29,132 bases of DNA, taken from the NCBI GenBank assembly GCA_910592005.1, contig CAJVPP010000599.1, forward strand, positions 1 through 29,132. Reading direction: 5' to 3'. Each line of letters starts with the position of its first letter. Within the stretch, counting starts at the first letter, position 1. Of the stretch, positions 1 to 11,484 are shown piece after piece. A program made the translations under genes and the position numbers. Below the pieces are notes generated by a model. That model ran no database searches, was not told where the DNA came from, and saw nothing but the letters and a program-made list of their open reading frames with translations. Origin of the DNA: Funneliformis mosseae (Eukaryota > Glomeromycota > Glomeromycetes > Glomerales > Glomeraceae).

Positions 1-1
1 C

Positions 2-2190
2 TTCGATAACCCCTTTGATAACAAATCACAAGATCTTAATAATAGCACAATACCTGGTTCAGGGACTGAATCCATTAATGTATTTAATCGTGTAAGCAGT
101 GAAGCAAAGGATCATGAGGTACGGATGCGTAATTTATGAGAATTGTGGTCGGTCTGATATAACTCTTTCTTTTTGTATTTAGTCCGATGACGATGAGTAA
201 CAATATTTTCAATTAGATAGGACAGCAGGTGCTCGGGACCGGTAATAATGTATCCATTGATAATATCGATAATCGTCGTTTAACTGAAAAACATCGCCGG
301 GATACAAATAATGAAGGAGTTACGTCTCCGCTAAAAAAGGTGAGTTCGATAAAGGTCCTTTCTAAATTTGTTACATAACCCTTTTCTTACCTTGTGGATG
401 TGCGCACAGATAAAAACCGCTGATAGAGCAGAAAACATGGACGGTTGCAAGGAAAATCGAATGCAGTCAACTTCAGAAAACTCTATGATTTCATTGGAGA
501 CAGATGATGAAATAGATTATAGTAATCATGATATAGATCCAAACATTGAGTCCGACTTATTGGAGAAACAGATACCTGTACAGAATCACTCAAAGTACCC
601 TGATCAAGACAGTCAAGATAATATTTGGTTATTGCCTTCTAGAAAACCGATTGATGAAGTAATTCGTGGACCTGGAAATCTGCATAAATCACAGTAAGTT
701 TTATAATCTTCGTTTCTTTTCTTCATGTCTTGATCCAACATATTAATTTTTGCATTTATATGTAGCCCATCATGTCTTGGTATCATACGTATTGGTTCAA
801 AGATTCGTAAACCAGAGTGGATTGAACAAAAAGATTGGAATTACTTACAAACTAGCATTGAATATCCGAATTATAAACTGACTTCTAATGTAGAAAACCT
901 CGTTAAAGAATTATTAGAGACTGTAAGTACAAATTAATCTTTATCTTTAATGATAATGTTATTTACATTTGTTAATTAACAATAGAACTCGTTAATGGAG
1001 TATAAGCAATGTGTTTGTAAAGCCAAGTTTAAAAATGAGATCGATAAGGAAATGGAATTTGTAACGGATGTCTTTTTATGGTTGTGAGTATAGATTTTTG
1101 CAAAAATAGTACTGTTTATTTTTTTTTATTTCACTATTTAATTAACAAATTTAATTTGAAGCACGAAAAATGTATTTAACCCTGCGTCGGCTTTCCGTAG
1201 CAAAAATAAAAATGAAGCACTCCTGGGTTCACTAATGATTCATCCAATGTTGCAGTACCTTATTAACGCAACTGACCGCGTTATATATGTGCCGTACGTT
1301 TTTTGAATCAAACACCAAATTAATATTTCGTTCTTCTTTACAGTATTAAAAATGTGATTATCTCTTTTCAAAATAGAGGCGAAATTTATCTAAAGGCTAG
1401 TGCAAATCAGAGATTATTACGACGTAATCTAAAACCTGACGATGACAAGCCTCTAGGTATGAAAATAGACGGTTCATTTCATTCCCCCGGTGAAGAGGGC
1501 CTTGAAATAGGCATGGTGGAGCTGTCTGGTGGTTACTTAACCTCGGATTTGCCAAGATACTTAAAAGACCATGTGAAAGGATATTGGGGCTGTCGCGATC
1601 TTCTAAATGACATAGTTAGAAAATATAATCGCGGTGACTACAAAATTTTTAGACGTTTACGCTCGTGGTTTTTTCATATACATGGTAAGTTAATATAAGC
1701 TGAGTCTTTATTTTTTTTCCTGTTAAATAAATTATCTTTGTATATAGGACTTGAGGTGCAAATTTGGGTATGGATTTACCCGTTTCAAAATCCTACTGAA
1801 CGTTTCTCATTGGTGCTTTTCGGCTCCCAATTAGTTGGGAAGATCATCATGAATTGGCGAATGCACTTAGGATTTTGCGAAATCTTGGAGTAAGTAATTC
1901 TTTGAATTAAAGTATTGAAACATTTTATTCTAATAATTATCTTTTTTGCTTAGAGGGGATTAGATGATACCCTCAAGATACTTGAGGAACTAAAAAAATC
2001 ACATCGCCGGAATTCAGTTTTTCATTCTCAGTCTTCAAAATTGATGAGTCATATAGGTGATGCGAAGAGTTCACCACAAAAACCCATAGGAAAAAACTCA
2101 CGTTTCATAAATCTACTCATGTATCATGATTACAATGATTCTGATTATGAGGATCCGCCTTCACCCTCACCGTCAGGATGCTTTTATTAA
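2..2190 (+). pseudogene. 3' part of a lineage-type gene of unknown function, apparent frameshift in exon 8
   Basis: The gene enters from the left edge already in frame. Exons by eye: 2-118, 217-339, 410-693, 766-922, 986-1083, 1162-1293, 1344-1684, 1748-1889, 1954-2190 (stop TAA 2188). Every junction keeps frame except inside exon 8. There the frame starting LEVQIWVWIYPF runs to about 1820, but the stretch PISWEDHHELANALRIL, which joins exon 9, is read in another frame. One base is missing, perhaps in the T run near 1817-1820. The N-terminal part is Asn/Asp/Ser-rich. The core has KIDGSF, then GMVELSGGYLTSDLPRYLKD and a Trp-rich segment ending WFFHIHG. From memory this core belongs to a large, uncharacterised Mucoromycota/Glomeromycota family. 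Its D...ExS spacing recalls a PD-(D/E)XK fold, which is inference only. It may be a true pseudogene, or an assembly error in an intact gene. Confidence 0.7.
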
Positions 2191-3053
2191 TTGGTTTAAC
2201 ATGGGAGAGTGTCACAAATAATGATAATATGAGTAATTTTTTAACGATTGCAACTACTGAATGATATTTGCTATTGAAGTTTGTCTGTTATCTCTCATTG
2301 CGTTTATATAATAAATTTTTTATTGACCAAAATTCACATAACTTGTTTCTGCTTTAATATTCTTGCGTTATAAAAATGGAATTATATCAATAAAGCATCT
2401 ATTGTTTACCCACATTGGCTCATGATTTTTTAACCAGTGTACTGTATACTGTATACGGGTGGTGTGACGTTACTTTATTGCAAGATTCGCCAGAAAGATT
2501 TATAATTAGCTGGTAGATTCTTCACGATTGTTATATGATACAGCATGTATTGGTGGGTCATTCCAAACTTTTTTTCATTAGTATATCTAGATAACATATC
2601 TGCCCGGGATAGGTTATCTTTTTTCGAATAAATATGGGAAATGTGCACAAAAAATATGCTAATCACTCCTGGATGTGATATACATCATGCGAAACGTCTG
2701 ACTAATCCCTGTTAATCATGAGAGATCCACACAGCCTGTATTAGATTATCTTATACTCCGAATTTTTGGCGGTCATCCCATGATTTGAGAAACATCTCAG
2801 TACCATGATAGCGCCAGGAAACTGTCATAGAACTGGCAGGGAGCTAGGATGATTCCTGTGATACGATATACATCATACACCATACACCTCTGATTAGCTA
2901 TTATCTCGAACTAATTTAACTGAATTATGCCATTGGAAAATCCCTTACATGCGGCATATAGCCAGATGTGGACCTTATATAAACCTCAGATAATATGCTT
3001 GTAATTGAATAAAAATGAATCCGATATTTTATTAGTCCGGAACGAAGTGAAGG
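2191..3053. other. intergenic, no gene seen
   Basis: Downstream region of the first gene. Short open frames on the minus strand (2475-2666 and 2925-3158) have no protein-like character and the second runs into the MITE-like element. A short motif (gatatacatcat) occurs near 2678 and again near 2866, and a small gtatact/gtatac repeat lies near 2441-2455. I see no tRNA or other RNA gene. Confidence 0.6.
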
Positions 3054-3376
3054 ACTATAGGGGTATTCAAAATTGGTTGATGCAAAATTTGATGCACTTG
3101 TAATTAACCAATCAATTGTTATTTTTTTAGTACGCGAAATTGAATAAAATCGATGCATATTTTTATGAAATCGTATTTTTAAAAATAAGGATTTTACAAA
3201 TTTGGTTAAGTAAACATTTTGTGATTGGCTACTTGGACCGTTAAAAATTTTGCATCAACTACACCTGTTATTTTGCTGATGCATTTGATGCAAAATCCGA
3301 TATAAATTTCAGCCAATCATATTTCTTGAAATTTGCATCAAAATTTGCATCAACCGATTTTGAATACCCCTATAGT
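3054..3376. mobile_element. MITE-like element with ~43 bp terminal inverted repeats
   Basis: The left end (actataggggtattcaaaa, from 3054) and its reverse complement at the right end (to 3376) match over about 43 bp with only a few differences, giving an element of about 323 bp with no coding capacity. The outermost TA on each side could be a target-site duplication of the Tc1/mariner type, with ends starting TAGGGGTATTC. The interior carries many copies of TGATGCA/TGCATCA in both orientations and three ATTGG/CCAAT motifs, so it could fold into a long hairpin. It lies between two genes, about 380 bp upstream of the ThrRS start. The family name is unknown to me. Confidence 0.78.
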
Positions 3377-3753
3377 AGTTCGAGCATAAACCCGTTTTAA
3401 CCCGGTTTGGAATAAACCACTTAACATCCCTAGTTTCCAGTTTCTAATAATTTGGATAACGGCTACCATATTCCCAGTTTCAATTTGTTCCAATTATAAA
3501 TTGGGGCAATTATCATTAACTTGGGACACAACAATCTGCCAAACATAAAGGTATTTACCGAATATTTATTATTCGGGCTGTAATACATTTACTCATTTTG
3601 CATTTTTGGTAAAGGACCCACACAAAAAATTTTATCTGCAATGATTATCGTCTGTTGTGAAAAAAATTTTTTTTAATTCATTGCCTATGTTCAGTTTGTT
3701 TAGTTGCTGAAACTAGAATTTTGTCAGCGAATTAATTTACATACTGATTCATT
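3377..3753. other. intergenic, presumed promoter region of the ThrRS gene
   Basis: No gene seen. It contains a perfect 15-base palindrome (ccaattataaattgg, 3490-3504), imperfectly extended on both sides to about 23 bases, and A/T runs just before the coding start. No defined promoter element can be assigned with confidence. Confidence 0.5.
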
Positions 3754-6700
3754 ATGTCTTCAATTAGTGACGTATCAACGGTAGAAAACGCTAAAGCCAA
3801 TCCAGCTACAAAAAAAAATAAAGCCTCAAATAGCGAGGGTCTTTTGGAGGTATAATAAATTCAAGGGAGAAATATTCTTTCCCGCGAACTCTCGATTTAA
3901 CTATTTATCAATAAATTGTACCAAACCTTTTGTCTATTAGCTTAACCCTCCACCAGAATATCTCTCACACCGAATTAAGTTGTTTGAGGAATGGAAGGCT
4001 GCACATGAGGAGGAAATTAAGAGTAAGGGAATACTTGGCTTTCAAAAAAAATCATGAATTTAGAAATAATTGATTTATATTACGCAAATGTCTTAGAGAA
4101 ACCACGCGTTCCAATTACCGTAACTTTTCCTGACGGTCAAACGAAAGAAGGAACAGCTTGGGAAACTACTCCTTTGGACCTTGCCAAGGCAATTTCTAAA
4201 TCCTTGTCCGAACGTGTCGTTATTGCTAAGGTATGATTATCACTTTTAATTGAATGTGACTTAACTTCACTTTTTTATAATTTTAAATTATAAATTTTTA
4301 TTCTTCTTTAAGGTTAATGGCGTTTTATTCGATCTAATTCGACCGCTTGAAACTGATTGTACTTTAGAGTTTCTTGATTTTGAACACGAGGAAGGTAAGT
4401 CTTCATAAATTGATCATTTATATTTCATGTCGGAAACTCCAATAAATCTATTGTAACCTTTTAGGAAAGAAAGTATTTTGGCATTCAAGTGCCCACGTTC
4501 TTGGTGAAGCCTGCGAACGTCATTATGGTTGTCATCTTTGCATCGGTCCACCTTTAGAAGAAGGCTTTTATTATGAGATGAGCATCAAAGACCGGTATGA
4601 ATTATTCAAGTAATGAATTGAAGTTTTCTCAATTGTTCTAATTTATAATTTTTATTTAGCGTTGTACACCAGAGTGACTATGAATCCCTAAAAGCCATAG
4701 CAAGTAAAGCCATAAAGGAAAAGCAACCTTTTGAACGATTGGCTGTTCCAAAAGAAAATTTATTAGAAATGTTCAAGCATAATCAATACAAAGTTTACCT
4801 TATAAAATCCAAGATTCCTGATGGAACATCTGCCACTGTGTATCGCTGTGGACCGCTGATTGATTTATGTGTGGGCCCTCATGTTCCTCATACGGGCAAA
4901 ATTAAGTCATTCGAAATCACAAAGGTATACTTTGAAAAAAGTTATTAATTCGTTAAATCTTAACTAGAGGACTTAAAAAAATTTTTTTGATTAATTTAGA
5001 ATTCTGCATCATATTTTCTTGGTGACGCAAACAATGATTCTCTTCAACGTATTTATGGTATCTCTTTCCCAGATAATAAACAAATGACCGAATATAAGAC
5101 ATTTGTTGCTGAAGCTGCTAAGCGATTTCATAAAAAGATTGGTCAGGTATTAATTTAAATGTTATGTTAAATTTTACTCGAAAGATGTACGCTTATAATA
5201 TTATAATGAATTTAGGAGCAAGAGCTTTTCTTTTTTGATGATCTGAGTCCTGGAAGTTGTTTCTTTCTTCCAAATGGATCTAGGATTTACAACGCTCTAG
5301 TTGATTTTATAAAAGTAATATTAAATCTCGTTTTATGAGTTGGTGTATTAATTATATTAAACTAAATATATACATTGGAAATATCATATATATCATAGAC
5401 GGAATATCGTAAACGAGGTTACCACGAAGTGATTACTCCTAATATATATAATACTAAATTATGGGAACAATCAGGGCATTCGCAAAATTATGAAGTTAGT
5501 TATTCAATTATTCTCTATTAATTATGAATAATAATAAGTAGATATTTTATTAAATATATCTATTTATATAAGGACAATATGTTTTGCTTTGAAATTGAAA
5601 AAGAAAAATTTGCACTGAAACCTATGAATTGTCCGGGCCATTGTTTAATGTTCAAACACCGGGATCGATCATATAGAGAGTTACCTATTCGACTGGCTGA
5701 TTTTGGAGTTTTACATCGTAATGAACTAAGTGGTGCTTTGACAGGTCTTACCCGTGTAAGAAGGTTTCAACAAGATGATGCACATATCTTCTGTAGACAG
5801 GACCAAGTATGTTTACTTAATGAATCAAAAATATTTTATTTTTTGATATATAATTTGTTTATTTTCATCTTATAGGTAGAAGAAGAGATTAGTGGTGCTT
5901 TGGAATTTATGAAACACATTTATGGCGTTTTTGGATTCACATTTCAACTTAAACTGTCAACCAGACCAGAAAAGTACTTGGGTACTATTGACGTTTGGGA
6001 TCAAGCTGAAAAGGTTTAATATTAATTGCTGATCTAATTTTTCCTTTAACCTTTTCTCTGTCTAATTTTACGGTTTACACTCTGGTAATATTAAGAGATT
6101 GGAAGATGCTTTAAATAAGTTTGGTGAGCCTTGGGAATTCAATCCAGGCGATGGAGCATTCTATGGACCAAAGGTAGGAAATATTACATCTATGTAGGTT
6201 TAATCTCTGTGTAATATATTTATTAAGATTTCATTATTACCATAAGATTGACATCACAGTATCAGATGCTCTTAAAAGGAAACATCAATGTGCTACTCTG
6301 CAACTTGATTTCCAATTACCAGAACGTTTCGAACTTCAGTATCGTACTCAGACAATTAACGATGCTGAGCATACTTATGCTCGCCCAGTCATGATTCATC
6401 GTGCGATATTAGGTTCCGTAGAACGTATGATTGCAATTTTGACAGAAAATTTTGGTGGCAAGTGGTTAGTAAGATTTTTTATCACTTGTTTGTACAAACG
6501 AATTTGTCATCTCATTTATTCAACTTTATTAAAGGCCATTCTGGCTTTCGCCTCGTCAAGTGATTGTCATACCAGTTGCAAATAGTTTTAGTAGCTATGT
6601 CAAAAAAGTTGTTGATGCTTGTTTTAACGCTGGTTTACACGTTGAGTCTGACTTGGGCGAAAGTACTTTGAACAAAAAGATTAGAAATGCGCAATTGGCT

Positions 6701-6964
6701 CAATTTAACTTTATTTTCGGTATGTTGATTTCGTCTTGATATTTTGAAACTTTTTTTTTTTTTGGATATAATGATCTAATTCTTTGAAATTAAAACAAAG
6801 TCGTTGGTGCTGAAGAGGAGACTACAAATTCTGTTAACATTCGTAATCGAGATGATGCTGGTACAAGAACAAAAGGACAAACAATTCTTTTAGAAGAAGC
6901 AGTAGGAAAGTTGGTAAAATTAAAAAATGACAAGAGACTGAAGAACAGTCTGACATCAGACTGA
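3754..6964 (+). CDS. threonyl-tRNA synthetase, cytosolic (15 exons, 715 aa)
   Basis: Charges tRNA-Thr with threonine (EC 6.1.1.3). Exons: 3754-3849, 3941-4022, 4097-4230, 4313-4394, 4465-4594, 4660-4924, 5000-5146, 5216-5314, 5399-5494, 5573-5806, 5876-6013, 6096-6173, 6247-6464, 6535-6719, 6801-6964. The domain order is canonical. A TGS domain begins about residue 62. The editing domain has HSSAH (H138, H142) and CVGPH (C245, H249). The class II catalytic core follows, with zinc ligands C397 (MNCPGHC), H448 (QQDDAHIFC) and H578 ([13 protein letters not shown], motif 3); motif 2 lies around residues 425-442. The anticodon-binding domain covers about 600-700 (VVGAEEE). The N-terminus is Ser/Asn/Lys-rich without an obvious mitochondrial presequence, so cytosolic location is likely. 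Length is normal for a fungal enzyme. ATG 3754 is the first in-frame start seen. Confidence 0.97.
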
Positions 6965-6980
6965 AGATCAGTTTGACATT
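6935..6980 (+). repeat. 23-nt tandem duplication across the ThrRS stop codon
   Basis: Two adjacent 23-base units (6935-6957 and 6958-6980) starting agactgaag differ at three positions. The first encodes the C-terminal RLKNSLT. Because 23 is not a multiple of three, the second is read in another frame and immediately supplies the TGA stop (6962-6964). Confidence 0.8.
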
Positions 6981-7339
6981 AATGTATATTGTGTAAAATA
7001 TTTTTGAGATGTCATCTTTTTCATATATACGTGATTATCTCGCATAATCTCCACATGCCAATCATAGGAAAATAAAAGATATCCGTCATATTTATATCAC
7101 AAATATCACAAAATACGCAGAAATTATAATTTCCTCGTGACAGGTCACATTATCCACCCAAAAAAATGATTTTTTTCGTTGGGGTAATTACATAAATAGA
7201 TGGCATTTTCATCGTTCCATCAACAACTTCAACAGTTTGAAGGTTTTATCGTCTTCAACAGACGAAGTTCATTTTGCATGTCCAAGTGTTTTCGGAGTTT
7301 ATATTAAAAAAAAAAAATACATCATAATAAATAATAAAC
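6965..7339. other. intergenic, 3' end of ThrRS and upstream region of CHO2
   Basis: No gene seen. The region holds the 3' untranslated part of the upstream gene and an A-rich stretch (about 7306-7337) just before the CHO2 start at 7340. No regulatory element is recognised with confidence. Confidence 0.5.
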
Positions 7340-10300
7340 ATGGATAATGAGATAAGACAACGAATGGTTTTTGATACAACGTTTAATGAGAACCAAAGCA
7401 ATGTCAAAACTAACGAGCAAGTTGATTCTGTGAAAGTTTATTATATTGATAAAGATAAAAGAACCGATGTTGTACACGGAAAAACTCCCGATGGTAAAGG
7501 TATGTATGTTTCCATAAAATATTGAAAATCAAAATATTTGTCGAGTTTTCGTTTTATATCTAATAAATACTTGAATCAGGGCTGAAATGGCACTGTAATT
7601 TCGGAATTTTTTGAAAAGTTCCGACAAAATCCCTGATTTTAATATTTATAATGATATAACGAACGAAATGCTGTTTCTTCAAAACGCGTGTTTGTATTTA
7701 CGCGTCGGTTTATAATGTATCTCCGGAATAATTCATTTACGTTATAAATTGTCAATCAAACTAACATATTGAACCTTCGTTGTAACTGATATAATTTGTT
7801 TGTCATAGCTTTTCAAGTTCCCCATACTGTAGACATGTTAACTACAGTCTTTGACACTAAAGCGAAAAAATCGGCATTTGACATTCTTACGTTTATTGTG
7901 ATTGGATGTCAAGTCACACTATTTTTCGTGCTTCCAGCATCAACATCAAAATGGCTTTTTCTTATTCTTTTCTTTTGTTGGAGAACCGCATATAATGGGG
8001 GATTAGGAATGCTGTTAAAACAACAAAGTGACACACGTGGCCTAGTCTCTTGGGTTAAGCGAAAAAAGTTTTTTAATAAAGATAAAGGCGGGAAAATATA
8101 CACATTTCTTCAAAAAGAATTAAGCACGAAAATGGGTAAAGATTATGATTTTGAGGTAAATTTGGCATTTTTACAACTTATTATCCTTCAATTTTATTAT
8201 TTTAACGATTATTTGTATATTTCTCTAGAAAGCTCCTTTGGAATTTAACACATGGTTACTCTTTCGTCAGCTTGTCGATTTGATTCTCTTGAATGATTTT
8301 ACCACGTATATCTGTTTTGCACTTGCTAATTTTAACATTCCGGAGGGTTCTGGTGCATTTATTAACATATTACGATGGACTGGTGGCCTTTTCTTATTAT
8401 GGTTTAATATCTGGGTCAAGACTGACGCACACCGCGTTGTAAAAGATTTTGCGTGGTGTAAGGATCTCAAAATTTTTTTTTTTTTTTTTGAAACTTTATG
8501 ATTTAATGTTTATAAATATTTTTTTTTTTTAAAAAAAAAAAGATTGGGGTGATTTCTTTTTCCTTATTGACCAATCACTTACATTCGATGGTGTATTTGA
8601 GATGGCACCACACCCAATGTACTCTGTTGGATATGTTGGTTATTATGGAATTTCCCTTATGATGGCGAGTTATACTGTACTATTTGTAAGTTTAGCGGCA
8701 CATGCAGCACAGTTTGCATTTTTAACATTTGTTGAAAATCCACGTAAGTGTAGAATTGAAATAATATTTTAAAAGTTCCAAACGCCACTTGATATTAACT
8801 AGATTTTTTATCATAGATATCGACAAAACTTATAATCCGCCCATATCGCTCAATGCCAGACTATCAAAGCAAATCACAGAAGAAGTGGATAAATCACCAA
8901 CTCCTACACATAAAAAATTGTCAACTCCAAATAAAATTCATCCTACGCTTCCAGATTTGTCAAACACATCAAGTTATCATTTTCGTCGCGATCTTATCAT
9001 ATTCAAAAATTTCGATCTTTTTCGTTCAAATGATCTTTTTGTCATTTTGGTAATCTTTTATGCGGCAATTATTCCACTATTCATTGTCCGTGCTTCCGAC
9101 AATGTAGTCAAATTATTCCTAGTTTCTCAATGCTTAGTGTGGCGTATCTTTCACTCTTATGGTTTGGGCTGCATTTTATTTTTTCAGAGCAAAAATAAAT
9201 TTTTAACTAAACATTATATTAAATTTGGTGGTACTGTTGGCGAAGCATTTTCTAATTGGAAAAGGTAATCTTATATTAAATTTGAATTTATCTCCTTAAT
9301 ATTATACTTATAATTGTTTTATATAATTAGCATTTATAATCTCTCATTATGCATGACTTATGTGACTTTTCTTACCGCTGCATGGAAAATGTATTATTTC
9401 CCCGAAGATTGGACATACGGAATGGTATTATTACGCCATACTTTGGGTATATTACTTATTGCTTTACATATATGGACATCTGTTTCAGTATTTGAAGTGT
9501 TGGGTGATTTTGGTTGGTTCTATGGTGATTTCTTCCTTGATGAATATCCCACAACGTTGTACTACACAGGAATATACAGATTCCTTAATAATCCGGAAAA
9601 ACTTATGGGACATGCGGCTTTTTGGGGGATTACCTTAATTGCAAACAGCTGGCTTATTTTTAGCCTGGCATTATTTGCCCAAATTTCAAATTTCCTATTT
9701 TTACGTTATGTTGAAAGTCCACACATGCAAAGGTTATATGGTGATAAGATTCGAAAGGAGGCTGGTGTAACAAAAACGATCAAACGCGTTAATATTATTC
9801 CAGGAAAAGTTAGAGAAGAGGTTTCTAAAATTCGAGAGGCACTAGAGATTCAAGTGGTTGAGCGTGCTGTTAAAGAAGTGGCTGAAACGGTTGAAAAAGT
9901 TGTCGAAGAAACAGTCGAAGTTTTAGTTGAATTTGTAGATGCCGCAAGGCCTCGATTTAAAGATGTAGTGAAAGAGACTCGATGCTTATTATCTAATTCA
10001 ACGAGTGCATTCTTCATAAGGTAGATAATCGAATTCATAAATATCCATTCCTTTCTTTTTGTATATTAAAATCACTAATTCTGATACATTCCATATCTGT
10101 TTTTCAGTCAAGTTGCTGGAAAAATAGATCGTCAAACTCTTGAACAATATTCAATATCATTAGCTCTTCCTTCAGATGAAATGAACCATTCCCCACCAAA
10201 TAGTCCGGTTTCACCTACTGGTGACAATAATGACAGTCGTAATCTAAACGCGAAACCAATTACATTTGAATTAGGTTCACCTATATGTGTCAAGTGGACT

Positions 10301-11208
10301 GCACCAAGAACCCATTCTCGTTTAGATTGGATTGGTATATATAAGGTCACTGCAAATTCATCAAAGAAAGTGACTAGTGTATCAAGTAGAGGTCGTTATG
10401 TTTATGTATCGCCAGAAGAGGATGATATTGATACAAGTGTTAATTCAACAACAACGGACATTGATGATCAGCCGGAAACGGGTAATGCATGTTTTAAAGG
10501 AGATCAATTACCATGGGAAGTAGGCACTTATGAATTTAGGTATCACCATGACAATAGCCATGGTGTTATGGTGATATCACAACCATTCGAAATTGTTGGT
10601 ACGTTAAACATTTAAAGTTGTTTGTTTGTTTGTTGTTTTTTTTTTTTATTTTAAAGAATCGTGGTTATTTATAGAATTTGACTTTTGTTAACAAAATTTC
10701 TATATATCCAATATTTAGCAATAACACCCAAATATGCGTCAGATCTTCCAACAATTGAGCAAACTGTTCTCACTTTGGTGCAGAGAGCTCTTGATTCAAA
10801 TCCTAATCTAATTCCATACACGACTAGAGATGATTATTTATTAATGAAAGAAGTGCATGCTAAACGTATTGTTTATGGAATTAAAATGATGTTCGGTATA
10901 GATTTCGCCTGGCAAGTTGTTGCAATCGATGGAAATGTTGGAAGATTGGCCCGTCGAGTATGTGTATATTTTTATTTATAAACATTCATATTATCTTAAC
11001 TAATTTATGTTCTCTATAAAAGATCGACAAAGCACGTCGAGCCTTAGTTCTATTCTCGCAAGAATCTTGGGTTGGCAATAATCTTTCATCATCATCATCA
11101 TCGTCGTCGTCATCAACACCATCGTCACCAACTGATTGTTCATTCTCCTTAACAAATGAAAAACCGAAAAGCAACAATTTAATATCTTCCGTTTTAGTTG
11201 TTGATTGA
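7340..11208 (+). CDS. CHO2: phosphatidylethanolamine N-methyltransferase, CHO2 type (9 exons, 996 aa)
   Basis: Transfers a methyl group from S-adenosylmethionine to phosphatidylethanolamine (EC 2.1.1.17), the first methylation step to phosphatidylcholine; an integral ER-membrane enzyme. Exons: 7340-7499, 7809-8155, 8229-8457, 8543-8743, 8817-9264, 9331-10020, 10108-10598, 10719-10957, 11023-11208. Family marks are [17 protein letters not shown] near the start and two tandem membrane/methyltransferase halves. The first half has [16 protein letters not shown] and FVENPHIDKTYN; the second has [16 protein letters not shown] and [14 protein letters not shown] beta-sandwich-like module follows ([17 protein letters not shown]), then a C-terminal part ending in a poly-Ser tail encoded by TCA/TCG triplets (about 11086-11120). 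It is longer than yeast Cho2 (about 870 aa). A Glu/Val-rich helix lies between the second half and the sandwich module. Intron 1 is unusually long (309 nt). Confidence 0.95.
7574..7638. repeat. nested inverted repeat in CHO2 intron 1
   Basis: Outer arms aatcaggg (7574-7581) and ccctgatt (7631-7638) enclose inner arms tcggaa (7601-7606) and ttccga (7619-7624). This makes a hairpin-prone unit of about 65 bp inside the only long intron of the gene. It may be a very short MITE remnant; no duplicated target site is evident. Confidence 0.55.
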
Positions 11209-11484
11209 TTACTAATGTGGTAGTACATTAAATATAATGAAACAATAGCATTAATTAGTATTTTTATAAACAAAAAATAGTATATTATTTGTATATATAT
11301 AATGGCATATTTTACATTTTTTTTTTTTTTTGAATTCGTACGACGATAAATGAGGTATCTATGAGTAATGATTTACATACATCTTCTAATAAAATATTGA
11401 TAAAATATGATCTGTCGGATTACGCTGTTTTGTGCTTCAGTAAAACAAAGTCATTTTGTTTTCCAGAGAATAATAGTCCCCTCA
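11209..11484. other. intergenic between CHO2 and the macrodomain gene
   Basis: Short spacer with a T12-type run (about 11319-11330). An open frame begins at an upstream ATG (11407) in the same frame as the macrodomain start, so a longer N-terminus (26 extra residues) cannot be excluded. Confidence 0.5.

Noticed and set aside
183..216. Extra 14-nt exon TCCGATGACGATGA with a 20-nt intron
   Set aside because: The intron would be too short; a single intron 119-216 keeps the frame.
2925..3158. 77-codon minus-strand open frame
   Set aside because: It spans the left inverted end of the MITE-like element and ordinary intergenic sequence; composition is not protein-like.
4054..4096. In-frame ATG that could start a shorter ThrRS
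   Set aside because: These bases lie in an intron (4023-4096); splicing joins AAG to CCACGC and restores the expected TGS-domain start.
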